8,535 nucleotides of DNA. Source: Victivallales bacterium (GTDB lineage: Bacteria; Verrucomicrobiota; Lentisphaeria; Victivallales; UBA1829). This document shows, in pieces, positions 5,774-8,535 of the stretch. Positions within the stretch are counted from its first letter, which is position 1. Each line of letters begins with the position of its first letter. Made by a program: the position numbers and the translations under genes. The stretch covers positions 1 through 8,535 of the forward strand of contig JAEEQO010000131.1 of NCBI GenBank assembly GCA_016285335.1, in the 5' to 3' direction. Below the pieces are notes generated by a model. The model made no database searches. It was not told the origin of the DNA and saw only the letters and a list, made by a program, of their open reading frames with translations.

Positions 5774-7981
5774 ATGGCGGGCGGATTCGACATGATGCGG
5801 TTTCAGAAGTGCAGCGACACGCTGATTCCCGAAATGCGCAGAAATTCGAAATGGATCACCTTCTGGGTGTTCGCCTGCTTCATGCTGTTCTTCAGCCTTG
5901 GGGGCTATCCCGGCATCCGCTCCGAATCCCGCTGGTTCGAGGTCGTCCGCGAAATGCTCATGACGGGCGACTGGCTGCATCCGCGCATCAACGGCCAGCC
6001 GTACTTCGACAAGCCGCTGGTCAGCTACTGGTTCGCCGCGATCGTTTCGAAGCTCGCAGGCGGACGTGTGACCGAGCTTTCCGTGCGTCTTCCGAGCGCG
6101 CTGTTCGCGCTTGCCGGACTCGGCTGCATCATTTCCGTCGCCCGCAAGTTCTACTCCGAGCACACGGCATATCTGGCGGGCTGGCTCCTGCTCAGCACGT
6201 ACTCGTTCATCGTCTGGGGCCGCCTCGCCGAGGCGGACATGGAACAGACCGTTTTCATCGTGATGGCTGTGACGGTGTACCTGCACCACCGGGAAACCGC
6301 CTCGTTCCGGGCGTATTTCGCGTTCTGGGCGTGCTGTGCGGTCGGGGCGCAGACCAAGGGGCTGCCCGCGCTCGCCATCCCGCCCGTGCTGGCGGTCATC
6401 GACTGCATCGTCCGGAAGTCGTTCCGAACGCACCTGAACTGGAAATTCTTCCTGGCGCTGTTCCTCGGCGGGCTCTGCCTGTACGCCGTGCCGTTCGTGC
6501 TGGAGGCGCTGACCTCGAAAAACTACGGCGCGAGCGGCATCGTGCTGGTGTTCCGCGAGAACCTGGTGCGCGTGTTCAATCCGTGGGACCACAACAAGGA
6601 CCCGTTCTACATCTACTTCGAGTACCTGCCGATCCTGCTGATCCCGTGGACGCCGTTCTTCGTGTTCGCGGTCATTGATTACATCCGCGGGCTCGTCCGT
6701 GTCGTTGCGAAGCAAGGCACTGTTTCCGTGGAGGACTTGTCCTCCTCCCGTGCCGTTGCGAAGCAAGGCACAACCTCCGTGGAGGACTTGTCCTCCTGGC
6801 TGTTCGCTTCCATCGTGTTCATCTTCGTGCTGTTTTCCGCCTCGCGGTCGCGCCGTCTGTACTACATCCTGCCGGCCGTGCCGTGGTGCGTGCTCTTCAC
6901 GGCGGCGTGGTTCTCCGAGCCCGCCGAAAGCTGGTCGTTCCTGCGGAAGCTCACCGACAAGTTCTTCCGTCTGGTGGACATGCTGATCCCGTGGGCGGCG
7001 GGGCTGCTGATCCTGCTTTCCATCGCGGGGATAGCCGTGTCCTGCATCGAACGCATCGAACGGGAGATATTCGGGTCGGTCCAGGCGATGCGGTCGATGA
7101 ATGATAAAGGGGGGATTCTTTTGTTTGACCAGAGGGCGATTGACCGGAAAACGATCCTGCTGACGCTCATGCCGTTCGCACTCATCGCCGGGATCGCCTG
7201 GCTGATCGTCTGGCGGCGTTCGCGGAAACAGCTTCTGCGTGAGGGCGGGGAGGGGGCTTTCGCGGCGTCCGCCGACCCGCTGAACCGCACGGTCCCGTTC
7301 GTGGCGGTCACGATGTTTGCCGTTTTCGCGCTCGTGATCCCGGTCCTCAGTTCGACGACGACCTTTGAACCGACGGCTCCGTTCCTTCGCAAACAGGGGG
7401 ACGCCCTGAAAAACTACCAGGCCGCGATCCCGGGATTTTTCCCGGAGCGCACGGCGTTCTTCGGCGACTTCGGCGGCTCGGAGCTCACGTACTACATGGA
7501 CCTTCAGAAGCCGATCCCGCAGTTCTGGCTGGAGGGACGCGACGCCGCCAGCCGGACGTTCTTCGAAGACACGACCGAAGTGTTCGGTTTGGACGAATTC
7601 CGCGCGTTCCTGAACACGATCCGGGAGCAGGGCGGCGCGGTCATCACGCGCGGCGACTGCCTGGACGACCTGAAGGACGCCGAAGGCGGAAAGGAACTGT
7701 ACGACATGCTGAACGACGAGCGTGTGTTCGTCATTGTGAAGTCGGACCTGAATCTTTTCCAGGAACAGCAGCTTAATAGTCTCCGGGCGAAACCCGGCAG
7801 CCGGGACAATCCGAAGCTGATGAAGAAGATCAGAAAGCTGGAAGGCAAACGCGTCAACATTTTCTATCACATACCCGAATCCATCGCGCAGCAACCCGCC
7901 GAAGCGGACGTCGTGGAGCAGCCCGACGAAGCGGACGTCGTGGAGCAGCCCGACGATCCTCCGGAAATCCACTTCGACTGA
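5774..7981 (+). CDS. arnT: ArnT-like GT-C glycosyltransferase (PMT/GT83-type), with internal in-frame repeats
   Basis: ArnT-type enzymes are inner-membrane transferases that move L-Ara4N from undecaprenyl phosphate to lipid A on the periplasmic side. The 735-residue product, against about 550 in E. coli, has roughly 13 predicted membrane segments (from about 27-45 to 506-525) and a soluble C-terminal region (526-735). Family signals are ESRWFEVVREMLMTGDW (51-67), PYFDKPLVSYW (76-86), RLAEADM (150-156) and SASRSRRLYYILPA (355-368). The aspartate usually found just before the first Glu is Ser50 here. Residues 309-341 are two copies of R-x-VAKQGT-x-SVEDLSS in a loop between membrane segments. 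EADVVEQPD is repeated exactly at 710-718 and 719-727. GAGGT at 5761-5765, overlapping the arnB stop, fixes the ATG at 5774 over the one at 5792. The position between arnB and arnC supports the role. The acceptor could be lipid A or another envelope glycan, so the exact name is less certain than the family. Confidence 0.78.
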   Translation: MAGGFDMMRFQKCSDTLIPEMRRNSKWITFWVFACFMLFFSLGGYPGIRSESRWFEVVREMLMTGDWLHPRINGQPYFDKPLVSYWFAAIVSKLAGGRVTELSVRLPSALFALAGLGCIISVARKFYSEHTAYLAGWLLLSTYSFIVWGRLAEADMEQTVFIVMAVTVYLHHRETASFRAYFAFWACCAVGAQTKGLPALAIPPVLAVIDCIVRKSFRTHLNWKFFLALFLGGLCLYAVPFVLEALTSKNYGASGIVLVFRENLVRVFNPWDHNKDPFYIYFEYLPILLIPWTPFFVFAVIDYIRGLVRVVAKQGTVSVEDLSSSRAVAKQGTTSVEDLSSWLFASIVFIFVLFSASRSRRLYYILPAVPWCVLFTAAWFSEPAESWSFLRKLTDKFFRLVDMLIPWAAGLLILLSIAGIAVSCIERIEREIFGSVQAMRSMNDKGGILLFDQRAIDRKTILLTLMPFALIAGIAWLIVWRRSRKQLLREGGEGAFAASADPLNRTVPFVAVTMFAVFALVIPVLSSTTTFEPTAPFLRKQGDALKNYQAAIPGFFPERTAFFGDFGGSELTYYMDLQKPIPQFWLEGRDAASRTFFEDTTEVFGLDEFRAFLNTIREQGGAVITRGDCLDDLKDAEGGKELYDMLNDERVFVIVKSDLNLFQEQQLNSLRAKPGSRDNPKLMKKIRKLEGKRVNIFYHIPESIAQQPAEADVVEQPDEADVVEQPDDPPEIHFD
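6697..6797 (+). repeat. two tandem 51-bp palindromic repeat units, in frame inside the arnT-like gene
   Basis: Copy 1 (6697-6746) and copy 2 (6748-6797) match at 45 of 50 positions with a period of 51 bp, i.e. 17 codons. Each contains TTGCGAAGCAA (6705-6715; 6756-6766), a 4-bp inverted repeat around GAA, and GGAGGACTTGTCCTCC (6730-6745; 6781-6796), a perfect 7-bp inverted repeat around TT. The mismatches cluster between the two palindromes and include a 4-base block. This pattern resembles a small palindromic interspersed element that entered a coding region without breaking the frame, but origin by simple slippage is also possible. Confidence 0.85.
7901..7954 (+). repeat. exact 27-bp tandem duplication near the arnT-like C terminus
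   Basis: Bases 7901-7927 and 7928-7954 are identical, each beginning GAAGCGGACGTC and encoding EADVVEQPD. Being a multiple of three, the duplication leaves the frame intact and lengthens an acidic C-terminal tail. Perfect identity suggests a recent duplication. Confidence 0.92.
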
Positions 7982-8001
7982 ACAGAAGGGACCCAGCAAC
8001 C

Positions 8002-8535
8002 ATGACTACGCCCGAAATCGAACTTTCCCTCGTCATCCCGGTTTACAACGAGGAGGAAAACCTGACGGAACTCGTCGCCCGCACGACCGCGGCCTGCGAC
8101 AAACTGGACTGCACGACCGAGATCATCCTGGTGGACGACGGCAGCGCTGACCGCAGCATGGATATGATTGTCGAGGCGTCGCGGAAAGACTCGCGCATCG
8201 TGGGCGTGATCCTGACCTCGAACTTCGGCCAGCACGCCGCCGTGACCGCCGGGCTCCAGACTTCCTGCGGCAAGTACGTCGTCACGCTCGACGCCGACCT
8301 TCAGAACCCGCCGGAGGAGATCTACAAGCTTCTTGAAAAGCTCCGCGAGGGCTACGACGTGGTCGGCTCCATCCGCGAAAACCGCCAGGACACGCTCTTC
8401 CGCAAGGTCGGCTCGAAGATGGTCAACCTCATGGTCCGCAAGCTCTGCAACGGCAAGACCATGACCGATTACGGCTGCATGCTCCGCGGCTACAGCCGCA
8501 ACGTGGTGGACGCGATCCTGCTCTGCCACGAGAAC
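8002..8535 (+). CDS. arnC: undecaprenyl-phosphate 4-deoxy-4-formamido-L-arabinose transferase, N-terminal part (3' end outside window)
   Basis: ArnC moves the formylated Ara4N sugar from UDP to undecaprenyl phosphate on the cytoplasmic face of the inner membrane. The 178 residues in view are a little over half of the ~322 in E. coli ArnC and cover the GT2 catalytic domain. Motifs are LVIPVYNEEENL (10-21), LVDDGSADRS (43-52) with the nucleotide-binding Asp pair, NFGQHAAVTAGL (74-85), TLDADLQNPPEEI (95-107) with the metal-binding Asp residues, SIRENRQD (123-130) and TDYGCMLRGYSRNVVDAIL (155-173). The NRQD and DYGCMLR blocks closely match ArnC as I recall it and separate it from generic dolichol-phosphate-mannose-type GT2 proteins. 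The membrane segments expected in the C-terminal half are cut off by the window edge. The gap from the arnT-like stop is only 20 bp, with AGAAGGG (7984-7990) as ribosome binding site, so it belongs to the same operon. Confidence 0.93.
   Translation, partial: MTTPEIELSLVIPVYNEEENLTELVARTTAACDKLDCTTEIILVDDGSADRSMDMIVEASRKDSRIVGVILTSNFGQHAAVTAGLQTSCGKYVVTLDADLQNPPEEIYKLLEKLREGYDVVGSIRENRQDTLFRKVGSKMVNLMVRKLCNGKTMTDYGCMLRGYSRNVVDAILLCHEN

Noticed and set aside
6697..6797. CRISPR-like repeat array
   Set aside because: There are only two nearly contiguous copies with no spacer, lying inside an open coding frame, with no cas gene nearby.
5612..7999. Long minus-strand open frame antisense to the arnT-like gene
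   Set aside because: Same cause. Its translation is charged and low-complexity with no recognisable domain, while the + strand has membrane segments and GT-C motifs.

Overview
The window looks like chromosomal DNA from a GC-rich Gram-negative bacterium, with strong G/C preference at third codon positions and AT-rich stretches confined to the gaps between genes. A fused SecD-SecF protein together with genes for aminoarabinose modification of lipid A implies an outer membrane. The fusion, the base composition and the gene set suggest the PVC group, possibly Lentisphaerota/Victivallis-like. That placement is inference from memory of families, not a computed one.

All genes are on the + strand. 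(1) Bases 3-941 hold the C-terminal part of glgB, the glycogen branching enzyme; its 5' part lies before the window. (2) Bases 942-1306 are non-coding, with an abutting palindrome and inverted repeat, a weak possible terminator and a promoter. (3) Bases 1307-4395 hold yajC and a fused secDF, overlapping by 4 bp (ATGA), the accessory part of the Sec translocon; a strong intrinsic terminator at 4429-4466 closes this unit. (4) A second promoter (4536-4564) starts an arn-type operon: arnB (UDP-Ara4O aminotransferase), an arnT-like GT-C transferase, and arnC (undecaprenyl-phosphate transferase), which runs off the right edge.

The arn genes fit one pathway. ArnB makes UDP-4-amino-4-deoxy-L-arabinose, ArnC loads the formylated sugar on undecaprenyl phosphate, and ArnT moves the deformylated sugar to lipid A or another envelope acceptor. 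The bifunctional ArnA, the deformylase ArnD and any flippase are not in view and may lie downstream.

The most unusual structure is inside the arnT-like gene. Two tandem copies of a 51-bp unit, each carrying two small perfect palindromes, lie in frame in a loop between two membrane segments, and an exact 27-bp tandem duplication lies near the C terminus. The two promoters share the 10-mer GTATATTATA at the -10 region. I found no RNA genes, CRISPR array, insertion sequence or attachment site.
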